Source: CAJXSN01 sp947492235
GTDB lineage: Bacteria > Pseudomonadota > Alphaproteobacteria > Sphingomonadales > Sphingomonadaceae
Reading direction: 5' to 3'
DNA length: 64,000 nt
NCBI RefSeq assembly: GCF_042492175.1
Contig: NZ_CP170453.1
Span: 1,302,001 to 1,366,000 of the forward strand
Part shown: in pieces, positions 52,187-60,545 of the stretch
How positions within the stretch are numbered: the first letter of the stretch is position 1
Layout of the letters: every line of letters starts with the position of its first letter
Notes under the pieces: generated by a model
What the model saw: the letters and a program-made list of their open reading frames with translations, nothing else
What the model was told of the DNA's origin: nothing
Database searches by the model: none
Program-made: the position numbers and the translations under genes

Positions 52187-52253
52187 AAATGTGGCAGAAA
52201 TTAGGCAAAATGTGGCAAAAAGGCTTGCGTTGCCACAAAGCCGCCACTATTTA
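52187..52253 (+). promoter_or_regulatory. Promoter with phased TGTGGCA repeats
   Basis: A strong promoter candidate, TTGCGT (52225-52230), 17 bp, TATTTA (52248-52253). Two identical AAATGTGGCA words start at 52187 and 52208, exactly 21 bp apart, just upstream. The inverse TGCCACA (52231-52237) lies in the spacer. A degenerate third copy is near 52167. It would drive the acidic lipoprotein gene. Confidence 0.6.
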
Positions 52254-52346
52254 GAGTGTCGAAGCCACCCATGTGGGGGAGGTTTCGTCGGCCAGCTCAG
52301 AAGGGCAGGACGACCACCCACTCGATTGAGTTAAGGAACTAATATT

Positions 52347-52613
52347 ATGCGTAAAATCGCTATGATCTCCGCTGCTGCAGCTGCTGCTCTGACCCTGGCT
52401 GCTTGCTCGGAAGGCACCACCGACGCCGCTGAAGGCGCTGTCGACGGCGCAATGGCCGACGCAGAAGCCAACGTTGACGCGATGGCTGAAGGTGCCGAAG
52501 GCGCCATGGAAGACGGCGCGGACGCCGTTGCTGAAGGTGCCGACGCAATGGTCGAAGGCGCTGAAGAAGCTGCTTCCGACGCTGAAGAAGCCATGGAAGA
52601 AGCTGCTTCCTAA
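52347..52613 (+). CDS. Small acidic Ala/Glu/Asp-repeat lipoprotein
   Basis: This 88-residue protein has a signal ending L-A-A-Cys20. The mature 69 residues are almost only Ala, Glu, Asp, Gly and Met in an irregular seven-to-eleven-residue pattern (A-E-G-A-x-x-A-M, E-G-A-D-A-M), likely a long acidic amphipathic helix. A strong promoter, an 86-nt leader and a perfect terminator suggest high expression as a monocistron. Unlike Lpp it has no C-terminal Lys. A role as a periplasmic spacer or metal/cation binder is only a guess. Confidence 0.8.
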   Translation: MRKIAMISAAAAAALTLAACSEGTTDAAEGAVDGAMADAEANVDAMAEGAEGAMEDGADAVAEGADAMVEGAEEAASDAEEAMEEAAS

Positions 52614-52631
52614 GCTCTTCTGCTTACGAAC

Positions 52632-52668
52632 AAAGAAGGGCGGTACCGTGAGGTGCCGCCCTTTCTTT
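52632..52668 (+). terminator. Intrinsic terminator of the acidic lipoprotein gene
   Basis: AAGGGCGG-TACC pairs with GGTG-CCGCCCTT (12 bp, one G-U) around GTGA, followed by a T-rich tract. It starts 19 bp after the stop codon. Confidence 0.9.
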
Positions 52669-52710
52669 ATGTGCGCTGCTTTTCGCTAGCCGCTGGTCGG
52701 ACCGACCGAC

Positions 52711-53724
52711 TCACCCACCCGAATAGGTAGCGCCCGCGTAATTGCGGCCACGATTGGCGATCATCCCGTCATACAGGGCCCGGGCAATCGAGGCGATCTT
52801 GCGTTCGCGGTTCAGTTTTGCCCCCTGGCCGGTCACGTAAATTGCGACTGCAATCGAACGCCCATTCGGCCCGCGAATAATTCCGACATCGCTGGAGGTG
52901 TTGTTCAGCGAACCGGTCTTGTGCAGCACCTGTGCTTCGGCCGGCATCAGAGCAGGGATGCGGCGCGTGCCAGTACGGGTCCGGCTCATGGAAGACAGGA
53001 TCACCTGCCGGCTGCCTGCCGACAAGACCCGACCGTTATTGAGCGCCGCAAGCATGCGGACAATGTCGCGCGGCGTGGCGCTGTCGCGCAGATCGATATA
53101 GCTTGCCGGGTCGTATTCCCCGTCATCGCGCACTAGCGTCGCGATATCGCGGTCGATGCTGAAATTGCGGAAGCCATTGCGCCATGCCCAGTTGTTCACC
53201 GCACGCGGGCCACCAACCACATCCAGCAAGGCGTCGGTCGCCGAATTGGACGAGCGCGTGATCATGATTTCAATGAGGTCGCGCGCAGCCATATAATTGC
53301 CGCGCCGTACCGGAGCGGTGGGCGAGCTGTATTTCTTGGAACGCATGGGGATCAGCAGAGGGAATTCGCTGGAAAGGCTCCACCGGCCCTGCTCCACGCC
53401 TTCGAGAAACGCAGCGGCCACGGCGATCTTGCTGGTCGAAGCCATGGGGAAACGCTGGTCGGCAAGGACCATGACCTCTTCGCCGGTGCTCAGATCAATT
53501 GCGGCAACGCCGATCCGTCCGTCCGAACCATCGGCCAATTGGGCAATTCTACGCTCAAGCGCGGTATCATAGACAGCCTGAAAGCTTTGCGGGGCCCGCA
53601 CCTGCGTGCCGAATGTCCGGTCGAATGCAGACTCCAGATTGGTTGTCTGGGCGATGGCGGGGGAAGCCGAGAAGCCCGTAAGAGCGGCAGCAGCAGCGAA
53701 GAATGTGAAAATTGCGCGTTTCAT
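52711..53724 (-). CDS. Class A beta-lactamase-like serine hydrolase
   Basis: A 337-residue exported protein (signal peptide about 1-25, A-I-A-Q). The class A fold markers are S96-x-x-K99 (S-T-S-K), S158-x-N160 in place of SDN, and K269-T-G. The omega-loop position of the deacylating Glu166 (family E-x-x-L-N) reads D-R-D-I-A-T-L-V, so both Glu and Asn appear to be missing. It may therefore be a penicillin-binding or slow-turnover hydrolase rather than an efficient lactamase. A start further upstream is rejected, since the ATG at 53724 gives a clean signal peptide. Confidence 0.85.
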   Translation of the reverse strand: MKRAIFTFFAAAAALTGFSASPAIAQTTNLESAFDRTFGTQVRAPQSFQAVYDTALERRIAQLADGSDGRIGVAAIDLSTGEEVMVLADQRFPMASTSKIAVAAAFLEGVEQGRWSLSSEFPLLIPMRSKKYSSPTAPVRRGNYMAARDLIEIMITRSSNSATDALLDVVGGPRAVNNWAWRNGFRNFSIDRDIATLVRDDGEYDPASYIDLRDSATPRDIVRMLAALNNGRVLSAGSRQVILSSMSRTRTGTRRIPALMPAEAQVLHKTGSLNNTSSDVGIIRGPNGRSIAVAIYVTGQGAKLNRERKIASIARALYDGMIANRGRNYAGATYSGG

Positions 53725-54030
53725 GGGGTCCAGATGTAGCAATCGTATGGTTGGCAAACACTTAACGGCCCTTTGTGTTCGCGAAGCAAGGCCTCAACCT
53801 CGTGAGGGGCACAAAGGACACGACGAACGACTCCTGATGCGCGACGGGCCGAGTATTCCTATCGACCCGCTCCGGCGCACAGCTGCATCAATTGGCGCGT
53901 ATCTGGATGATTCTCCTGCGCGCATGACGCACAGCCTCGACAATTTGTCTCCACTTTGCCCGGCTGCAATGATCGAACTGCCAAAATGTTGCGTTGTATT
54001 GCTCCGCAGGTGCTGCGAGCAGAGACCGCA
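53725..54030. other. 306-bp divergent spacer
   Basis: The spacer lies between the beta-lactamase-like gene and the phosphotransferase gene. It contains a nested structure at 53770-53817: an outer CCTTTGTG with CACAAAGG and an inner CCTCA with TGAGG. Short open frames on both strands look non-coding. No clear promoter could be assigned. Confidence 0.4.
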
Positions 54031-55374
54031 ATGTCGATTCAACTGACCGATCTGACCGCTGGCTTAACCCGGGCGCTGGCCCGCGCCGACATAGGGCCGC
54101 CCGAGAACATCATTCGCCTTACAGGTGGGGCAACGATGGAAAGCTGGCGGTTCACGGCGGGCGGGCTCGACTATGTCCTGCGCCGTGCGCCGACGCTGGA
54201 GTTTCTCGCGCAGCGCCCTTTCGGCCATGATACAGAGGCCGCGATCATTCGCGCGGCTCATGGGGCGGGCATCGCCGCACCCGAGGTGGTGGCCGAACTG
54301 GAGCCCGGCGACGGGATAGGTAGCGGCTTCGTGATGAAGGCCTTGCCCGGCACCCCAGATCCCAAAGCCATCCTGGCGATGGACGGGCCAGACCGGCTCC
54401 TATCCGAATGCGCGAACCAGCTGGCGCAAATCCATGCGCTATCGATTGCCGATCTCCCGCCCGACTTACCGGCGCTCGATCCCGCAGAAGGCGTGGCAGA
54501 TTTCACCGCGCAGTTCGAGGAAGCGGGCGGCGATCGGCCGATCATCGCGTTGGGTCTTCGCTGGTTACTGGACAACATTCCTAAGCCCGTGGACCCCGTG
54601 CTCAATCACGGCGACTACCGCGTCGGCAATCTGCTGGTCGGAGACGGTAGGCTCACCGGCGTGCTCGACTGGGAACTGGCCCATTTGAGCGACTGGCACG
54701 AAGATTTGGCCTTTGGCTGCATGACCGTCTGGCGCTTCTCGCGCATTGATCGGCCTGCGCTGGGGCTGGGCACATTAGAGCAGTATTTTTCCGCTTACGA
54801 AGCTGCGGGCGGGCGAAAAGTCGATCCCGCGCGGTTCCATTTCTGGCTGGTCTACCGGACCGTGTGGTGGGCGCTGGGATGCCTCAGGATGGGCGGACAA
54901 TGGCGCAGCGGAGCGGACCGCAGTCTGGAGCGGGCCCTGATTTCCCGCCGGACCGGAGAGCAGGAGCTTGATCTGCTCCTGCTGTTGGAGGGCGAGGCAC
55001 CGGATGCGGAGAAAGCACATGCGCTACCGCGTTCGCCCGGCACCGAAACTTTGGCAGGGCAGGCCTCTATCGGCGAACTGGCTACGGCCATCTCGGAATG
55101 GCTCGCCACGGTCAAACCGCGCATGGAGGGGCATGACCGGTTCCAGCACGCGGTGGCCCGCAACGCGCTGGGCCTGATCGCGCGGGAGGCCGAGGCTGGC
55201 GCGGTGGGGTCCGATCGGGCGCTGGCGCAGCGATTGCTCGATGGCAGCGCGGGTCTGCGCGATAAGGGGCTGCTGGCGAGCCTGCGCCGCCGCGCGCTCG
55301 ATACAGTCTCGACAGACATGCCCAAATACCCCGCACTGGCCGTCGCCCGGGCCAGGTGGCTGATCGAAGCGTGA
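54031..55374 (+). CDS. APH-family phosphotransferase fused to a DUF6285 domain
   Basis: A 447-residue protein. Residues 1 to about 320 are an aminoglycoside phosphotransferase-like kinase fold of the FadE36/ACAD10 type, with L-T-G-G-A-T-M-E-S-W-R-F, the catalytic N-H-G-D-Y-R-V-G-N and V-L-D-W-E-L-A-H. Residues about 350-447 match DUF6285 (L-A-x-x-A-x-x-W-L, H-D-R-F-Q-x-x-V-A-R-N-A-L). In many genomes these are separate neighbouring genes near acyl-CoA dehydrogenases, so here they are fused. A role in CoA-linked hydroxyacyl metabolism is likely; antibiotic resistance is not. Confidence 0.88.
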   Translation: MSIQLTDLTAGLTRALARADIGPPENIIRLTGGATMESWRFTAGGLDYVLRRAPTLEFLAQRPFGHDTEAAIIRAAHGAGIAAPEVVAELEPGDGIGSGFVMKALPGTPDPKAILAMDGPDRLLSECANQLAQIHALSIADLPPDLPALDPAEGVADFTAQFEEAGGDRPIIALGLRWLLDNIPKPVDPVLNHGDYRVGNLLVGDGRLTGVLDWELAHLSDWHEDLAFGCMTVWRFSRIDRPALGLGTLEQYFSAYEAAGGRKVDPARFHFWLVYRTVWWALGCLRMGGQWRSGADRSLERALISRRTGEQELDLLLLLEGEAPDAEKAHALPRSPGTETLAGQASIGELATAISEWLATVKPRMEGHDRFQHAVARNALGLIAREAEAGAVGSDRALAQRLLDGSAGLRDKGLLASLRRRALDTVSTDMPKYPALAVARARWLIEA

Positions 55375-55407
55375 GAGCCATTCGTACCGATACCTGCCCA
55401 ATGCTGC

Positions 55408-55446
55408 CTTGACCGCGCGAACAGAAAGAGGCTTTGTGCGGTCAAG
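55408..55446 (+). promoter_or_regulatory. 14-bp leader hairpin of the DUF305 gene
   Basis: CTTGACCGCGCGAA pairs with TTTGTGCGGTCAAG (two G-U pairs) around an 11-nt loop. It ends 22 bp before the ATG. It could be an operator palindrome (CTTGACCGC / GCGGTCAAG) or an mRNA leader structure. Confidence 0.5.
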
Positions 55447-55468
55447 AGAATTCAAGGGACCTTATATC

Positions 55469-57706
55469 ATGCCGCTTACCATCCTTCGCGTGTCCACCAC
55501 CGCTTTGCTTCTTGGCACCTCCGCCATCGCAGCCGCCCAGTCCGCTCCGATTGTGCAGCCCGGCGCGCCCGGTGCTGCGCCCAAAACCCTGACCAGCGAC
55601 GAAGCGACCAGGCTGGCCGACAACCGGTATTCCCCAGCGGATCTCGCCTTTATGCAAGGCATGATCCATCACCACTATCAGGCGGTACAAATGGTGGCGC
55701 TGGTAGAGGACCGGACGAACACGCCTGACATCGTCGCCTTGGCGAAGAAGATCCGCGCCTCGCAGGAAGACGAAATCACTTTTATGCGCGGCTGGCTGAC
55801 CGAGCGCGGCGAGAATGCGCCCGATCCTGCGGAGCATGCGCGCCATGCTGCTATGGGGCATTCCATGCCGGGCATGAGCGGCATGAAAATGGCCGGAATG
55901 GCGACACCTGCCCAGATGGCAGCGCTTGCTAATGCCAGCGGCACGGAATTCGACCGCCAGTTCCTGACCCTGATGGTCGCCCATCATGATGGCGCGCTGA
56001 CGATGGTCGAGGACCTGCTCGAACAGCCGGGCTCTGCCTATGATCCGGTGCTGTTCGATTTTACCAATGACGTGGTGACCGACCAGAAGGCGGAAATCGA
56101 GCGGATGAATGGGTTGCTGGCTGGCCTGTCCGGCGACCCGCGCGCCAATCTGGCGGCGGGCTTCCGCGACGCAGGCGAAGCGATTTCGGGCCTTCGCAAA
56201 CTGGTCTCGCTGGAGAAACCGGCTGGCTTTTTCGACCCCGCCAACCCCGCCGGTCTCGCTCCGCCCAAGCCTAAGAAGGATAAGGATGGCGACGAAGAGG
56301 GCGCCGACGAGACAGCCGAGGGAGAGGAAGGCAAGACGGAGTTCTCCGAGCGTTCCCCGCTTCTGAACTTTGCCAACACCGATCTTGCGTTCAGCGGCGA
56401 TATGCTGGTCGCGGGCAATTATCACGGCTTCAATATTTACACGCTGGATGCAGAGGGCGTGCCCAGCCTGCTGAGCTCGGTCGTGTGTCCGGGCGGGCAG
56501 GGCGACATCTCGATTGCGGGCGATCTTCTGGTCATGTCGGTCGAGCAGACGCGCGGGCGGGTCGATTGTGGCCGTCAGGGCGTTGCCGAGAAGGTCAGTG
56601 AAGACCGCTTCCGCGGCCTGCGCATTTTCGACATTTCCGACCGGACATCGCCGCGTCAGGTCGGGCAGGTGCAGACCTGCCGGGGCAGCCACACCCATTC
56701 GATTGTGTCCGAAACGGCCGAGACATTGCTGGTCTACAATTCCGGCACTTCGGGTGTGCGGGACGAGGAAGAGCTCGCGGGCTGCATCGGCAATGTCGCA
56801 GGCGATGACCGCACGGCACTGTTCAGCATCGACGTGATCGAGATCCCTGTGGCGGACCCCGCCTCGGCCCGCATCATCGACAGTCCGCGCGTCTTTGCCG
56901 ATCCCGAAACCGGCCAGATCGCAGGGCTATGGCGCGGCGGTGATCATGGCGAGGGGACGCAGGACACGCGTGAGACGAACCAGTGCCACGACATCACCGC
57001 CTACCCCGCTCTCGGGCTGGCAGCGGGCGCATGCTCGGGCAATGGCATCCTGCTCGATATCTCGGACCCCAGCGCACCCAAGCGCATCGACGCGGTGACG
57101 GATAAGGGGTTTGCCTATTGGCACTCCGCGACATTCTCCAACGATGGCACCAAGGTGCTGTTCACCGATGAGTGGGGCGGCGGCGGTCGGCCCCGCTGTC
57201 AGGCCAGCGACCCGCTCAACTGGGGCGCGAATGCAATCTACGAAGTGGTCGACGGCAAGCTGGAATTCCGTAGCCTCTACAAACTGCCTGCGCCGCAGAG
57301 CGACAAGGAAAACTGCGTCGCGCATAACGGTTCGATCATTCCCGTTCCGGGACGCGATATCTTTGTGCAGGCATGGTATCAGGGCGGCATCAGCGTGATC
57401 GACTTCACCGATGCAGCCAATCCGGTGGAGATCGCCTATTTCGACCGTGGCCCGATTGACGAGGAACAGCTGGTCACCGGCGGATACTGGTCGGCCTATT
57501 GGTACAATGGCCGCATCTACGGCACAGAAATCGTGCGCGGGCTGGACGTCTTCGCGCTGGAGCCCAGCGAGTTTCTGACCGCCGAGGAAATCGCCGCGGC
57601 CGAAGCCGCCAGCATGGGCACCACCTTCAACCCGCAAACCCAGACACGGGTGACGTGGGACGACGAAGTAAAGGCCGCTGCTGAGGCGAGCCGCAAGGGT
57701 GGATGA
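55469..57706 (+). CDS. Secreted DUF305-LVIVD propeller fusion protein
   Basis: A 745-residue exported protein with a signal peptide of about 23 residues. Residues about 45-225 are a DUF305 domain with its M-I-x-H-H-x-x-A-V-x-M and V-A-H-H-D-G-A-L-x-M ferritin-like His pairs. A Met/His-rich loop lies between them (G-H-S-M-P-G-M-S-G-M-K-M). After an acidic Lys/Glu linker (about 270-305), the rest is an LVIVD-type beta-propeller with D-I-S-D repeats and six or more Cys. DUF305 proteins are linked to copper handling. The fusion suggests a periplasmic metal-binding surface protein. Confidence 0.85.
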   Translation: MPLTILRVSTTALLLGTSAIAAAQSAPIVQPGAPGAAPKTLTSDEATRLADNRYSPADLAFMQGMIHHHYQAVQMVALVEDRTNTPDIVALAKKIRASQEDEITFMRGWLTERGENAPDPAEHARHAAMGHSMPGMSGMKMAGMATPAQMAALANASGTEFDRQFLTLMVAHHDGALTMVEDLLEQPGSAYDPVLFDFTNDVVTDQKAEIERMNGLLAGLSGDPRANLAAGFRDAGEAISGLRKLVSLEKPAGFFDPANPAGLAPPKPKKDKDGDEEGADETAEGEEGKTEFSERSPLLNFANTDLAFSGDMLVAGNYHGFNIYTLDAEGVPSLLSSVVCPGGQGDISIAGDLLVMSVEQTRGRVDCGRQGVAEKVSEDRFRGLRIFDISDRTSPRQVGQVQTCRGSHTHSIVSETAETLLVYNSGTSGVRDEEELAGCIGNVAGDDRTALFSIDVIEIPVADPASARIIDSPRVFADPETGQIAGLWRGGDHGEGTQDTRETNQCHDITAYPALGLAAGACSGNGILLDISDPSAPKRIDAVTDKGFAYWHSATFSNDGTKVLFTDEWGGGGRPRCQASDPLNWGANAIYEVVDGKLEFRSLYKLPAPQSDKENCVAHNGSIIPVPGRDIFVQAWYQGGISVIDFTDAANPVEIAYFDRGPIDEEQLVTGGYWSAYWYNGRIYGTEIVRGLDVFALEPSEFLTAEEIAAAEAASMGTTFNPQTQTRVTWDDEVKAAAEASRKGG

Positions 57707-57714
57707 GTAGAGGT

Positions 57715-57740
57715 GGGAGCGGCATGAAAGTGCCGCTCCC
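57715..57740. terminator. Bidirectional terminator hairpin
   Basis: GGGAGCGGCA and TGCCGCTCCC form a perfect 10-bp stem with a 6-nt loop between the convergent stops of the DUF305 and DUF885 genes. T-tracts are weak. Confidence 0.7.
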
Positions 57741-57754
57741 CGACCTTTGACGGT

Positions 57755-59620
57755 TCAGCCGCCCTTCTGGCTGGCGATCCAGTTGTCGACTTGCGTTTCC
57801 AGAATGGTCAGCGGCACGCTGCCGCCGCCCAACACGGTGTCATGGAAGCCGCGAATGTCGAAATCATCGCCCAGCTCGGCCTCCGCTTTGGCGCGCAATT
57901 CCTGTATTTTGATCATCCCGATTTTGTAGCTGGTCGCCTGACCGGGCATCACCAGATAGCGCATCACTTCCGACCGCACTGCGGTTTCGGGGATCGGTGA
58001 ATTGGCAAGGAAATAGGCCACGGCCTGCTCCTGATCCCAGCCCTTCGCATGCAGGCCGGTGTCCACCACCAGCCGGATTGCGCGCCACATCTCGGTCGTC
58101 AAGCGGCCGAAGTCGGAATAGGGATCGTCATACGCGCCCATTTCCTTGGCCAGCAGCTCCGAATACAGCGCCCAGCCTTCGCCAAAGGCGGAGATGAAAT
58201 TGCCCTGACTGCGGAATTTGGGCAGGCTCTCCAGCTCCTGCGAGATCGACACCTGCATGTGGTGGCCCGGATTGCCTTCGTGATAGGCAATCACTTCCAG
58301 CGTTGTGATCGGCATGGCGCGCATATCGGACAGGTGGGCGTAATAGGTGCCCGGACGGCTGCCATCGGGCGTGCCGGGGCGATAATGCTGCGCTGCGCCG
58401 GGCTGTTCGCGGAACGGTTCGACCCGCTTCACCACCAGATCGGCCTTGGGCAGCGTGCCGAAAAACTCCGGCAGGCGCTTGTTCAGCTCCTCCAGATGCC
58501 CTTCGGCGGCGTCGATGTAATCCTGCGCGCCCTTGTCGTCCTGCGAGAAGTAGAATTGGTCGTCCTCGCGCAGAAAGGTGAAGAAGGCCTGCAGATCGCC
58601 CTCGAAGCCGACGCTTTCCTTGATCGCCTCCATCTCGCTGCGGATGCGCGCGACTTCGCTGAGGCCGATGTCATGGATTGCGTTTGCCGTCAGGTCGGTG
58701 GTGGTCATTTGGCCAAGGCGGTAATTGTAGAACGCCTCGCCATTGGGCTGAGCAGAGACACCCTGCGCCACTTCGCTGGTATTGGCGATGTCGCTTTCAA
58801 ACCATGCGATGATCCGCGCATAGGCAGGCTGCAGCGCTTCTGTCAGCGCTGCGCGCGCTTCGGCCCGCAAGGCGTCGGACCGGGTTTGGTCGATCGTGCC
58901 TGCCTCGACCAGTGAGGCCAGCTTGGTGTCGGTCGCGGACCAGAGCGCGCTTGCTTCGCCATCGGTGAAGGGCGCGCCGGTGGTGATTTTGCGCGACTGG
59001 TCGATGACGCCTTCATAGGCGAAGCGGGGCGGACGCACACCGGCCGCAGCATTGGCCTGCGACTGGGCAAGCGACTGGTCCAGCGCGCGGGCGCTTTCCC
59101 TCAGGCGGGAGATAAAGGCGACCATGTCGCTCTCGCTCTCCACCCGGTGCTGATTGATCAGAAAGGTCGGATAGAAGGACTGCGTGCCGTTGAATTGGTG
59201 GAGCACATAGCGATTGCTGCGGAACGGGACGCCGGCCTCTGCCGTGGCGAGGTTCCATTCCCACATATCCCACGAAATTTGGCCTTCGGGTGTGAGGTCG
59301 TCGCGGTTGAAATTCGTCTGCATCTCCGCCGTCGCAGCCCGCATCCACGCCAGATAGCGGTCTTCCGCCGCAAGGCTGGCATCGTCGATTTTGTCGTAAT
59401 CGGTCTTGCGGCCGAGATAGGTCTGCTGGATCGGGCTGAACGCAAGCCCTTCTTCGAATTTGGCATCGAACCAAGTGTTCAGCCGCTGGGTGGTCTGCTC
59501 GGCCGTTTCTGTTGCAGCGACGGGAACCACTGGAGCTGTGGCCACCGGTTCGGCTGCGGGGACAGTGGCGCAGGCCCCGACCAGTGCAATCAGGGGCAGG
59601 GCGAAAATGCGTTTCGTCAT
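57755..59620 (-). CDS. DUF885-family lipoprotein (putative metallopeptidase)
   Basis: A 621-residue lipoprotein with the lipobox L-V-G-A-Cys17 and a Pro/Ala/Val spacer. The DUF885 domain has the HExxH-like zinc site I-A-Y-H-E-G-N-P-G-H-H, followed by F-G-E-G-W-A-L-Y-S-E as the third ligand region. It ends with the conserved P-G-Q-A-T-S-Y-K-I-G. Family members are M32-like carboxypeptidases of unclear substrate. It is probably periplasmic or outer-membrane bound. Confidence 0.92.
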   Translation of the reverse strand: MTKRIFALPLIALVGACATVPAAEPVATAPVVPVAATETAEQTTQRLNTWFDAKFEEGLAFSPIQQTYLGRKTDYDKIDDASLAAEDRYLAWMRAATAEMQTNFNRDDLTPEGQISWDMWEWNLATAEAGVPFRSNRYVLHQFNGTQSFYPTFLINQHRVESESDMVAFISRLRESARALDQSLAQSQANAAAGVRPPRFAYEGVIDQSRKITTGAPFTDGEASALWSATDTKLASLVEAGTIDQTRSDALRAEARAALTEALQPAYARIIAWFESDIANTSEVAQGVSAQPNGEAFYNYRLGQMTTTDLTANAIHDIGLSEVARIRSEMEAIKESVGFEGDLQAFFTFLREDDQFYFSQDDKGAQDYIDAAEGHLEELNKRLPEFFGTLPKADLVVKRVEPFREQPGAAQHYRPGTPDGSRPGTYYAHLSDMRAMPITTLEVIAYHEGNPGHHMQVSISQELESLPKFRSQGNFISAFGEGWALYSELLAKEMGAYDDPYSDFGRLTTEMWRAIRLVVDTGLHAKGWDQEQAVAYFLANSPIPETAVRSEVMRYLVMPGQATSYKIGMIKIQELRAKAEAELGDDFDIRGFHDTVLGGGSVPLTILETQVDNWIASQKGG

Positions 59621-59696
59621 AATGGTGGGTCCTTGGCCAAGCGAAGTTGTGCGCGCGGTGTGGCATGCCTGACGGGTCTTGCCAATCGGTCCGCTC

Positions 59697-60470
59697 TCAG
59701 GCCCCTAATGCTTGCCTCACATCCTGGACAAAGCTGGTGCGTTTGATCCCGTGATACAGCGCGCTGGCGGCGAGGTTGCCGGCTGGCTTCAGAGGCCTGC
59801 GCACCTGCAGCATCAGGACCACGCGCGGCTCGCCCGTGTCGTTCCAGACCTCGTGGGGATGGGTCTCGTCGAAGACCAGCCATTCGCCTTCCTTCCAGCG
59901 CACGGTTTCGCCCCCGACCTGCATCTCGCAGCGGCCCGCTGCCCGCGGGACGATCAGCGGCAGATGGCAATTGAGCCACGCCTTGGTCAGCCCGCGATGG
60001 CGCGGCACATGCGCGTCGCCCGCCATGATAGAATAGAATGCGACGACGAGGCCCGCCACTTGGTCGATCAGCGCTGCGGTCTGCGGACAGGTCTGCCGGT
60101 TGGTTTCGGAGCGGAATCCATAGCCTTCGAAGAAGAAGCTCTTCCATTGCGGACCGCTCGCAATGCGCCGGTGGTCGGGCGATATTTTGCCGAATGGCGG
60201 AATCTTTTCGCGCGAGGAAAGCAGAGCTTCGGCTTCGCTCCGGATGGTGCGCCAATGGGGGTGCATCTGCGCAAGGCCGGGCACTTGCGCTGGCGGCACA
60301 ATAGCGCTGGTGTCGATTAAGGACTGGCGTTGGAACCAGCGATTGACCGGATCGCGCAGGCGCTTGCCATACCGGATAATGGCCGATTGCTTCGGGCGCA
60401 CGAAAGTGGGCGGGGCCTCTACAGCCTCACCCGTTGATGTGGCGACCCTCTGGTCGTTTCCAACCGCCAT
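59697..60470 (-). CDS. Aspartyl/asparaginyl beta-hydroxylase-domain dioxygenase
   Basis: A 257-residue 2-oxoglutarate/Fe(II) dioxygenase of the LpxO/AspH family. The jelly-roll motifs are visible: the ligand His in D-A-H-V-P-x-H-R-G, Asn/His in L-N-C-H-L-P-L-I, W-K-E-G-E-W-L-V-F-D-E-T-H-P-H-E-V-W-N with the second ligand His, and R-V-V-L-M-L. The start may be ATG 60470 or TTG 60509. Substrates in this group include lipid A acyl chains and lipids. Given sphingolipid-based outer membranes, a lipid substrate is possible but unproven. Confidence 0.88.
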   Translation of the reverse strand: MAVGNDQRVATSTGEAVEAPPTFVRPKQSAIIRYGKRLRDPVNRWFQRQSLIDTSAIVPPAQVPGLAQMHPHWRTIRSEAEALLSSREKIPPFGKISPDHRRIASGPQWKSFFFEGYGFRSETNRQTCPQTAALIDQVAGLVVAFYSIMAGDAHVPRHRGLTKAWLNCHLPLIVPRAAGRCEMQVGGETVRWKEGEWLVFDETHPHEVWNDTGEPRVVLMLQVRRPLKPAGNLAASALYHGIKRTSFVQDVRQALGA

Positions 60471-60545
60471 ATCGCCGGCGATAATAGCGCAAACGCGTCT
60501 GATTTTCAAAGACCGGCCGGGTCGCCGAACCTTCGCAGGCTGGGA

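Noticed and set aside
53794..54042. Overlapping short frames on both strands before the phosphotransferase gene
   Set aside because: Composition is Cys/Arg/Ser-rich in both, there is no good ribosome site, and neither resembles a family.
54031..55374. Aminoglycoside resistance gene
   Set aside because: The sequence is of the FadE36/ACAD10-like phosphotransferase type with a DUF6285 tail, which points to acyl metabolism, not drug modification.
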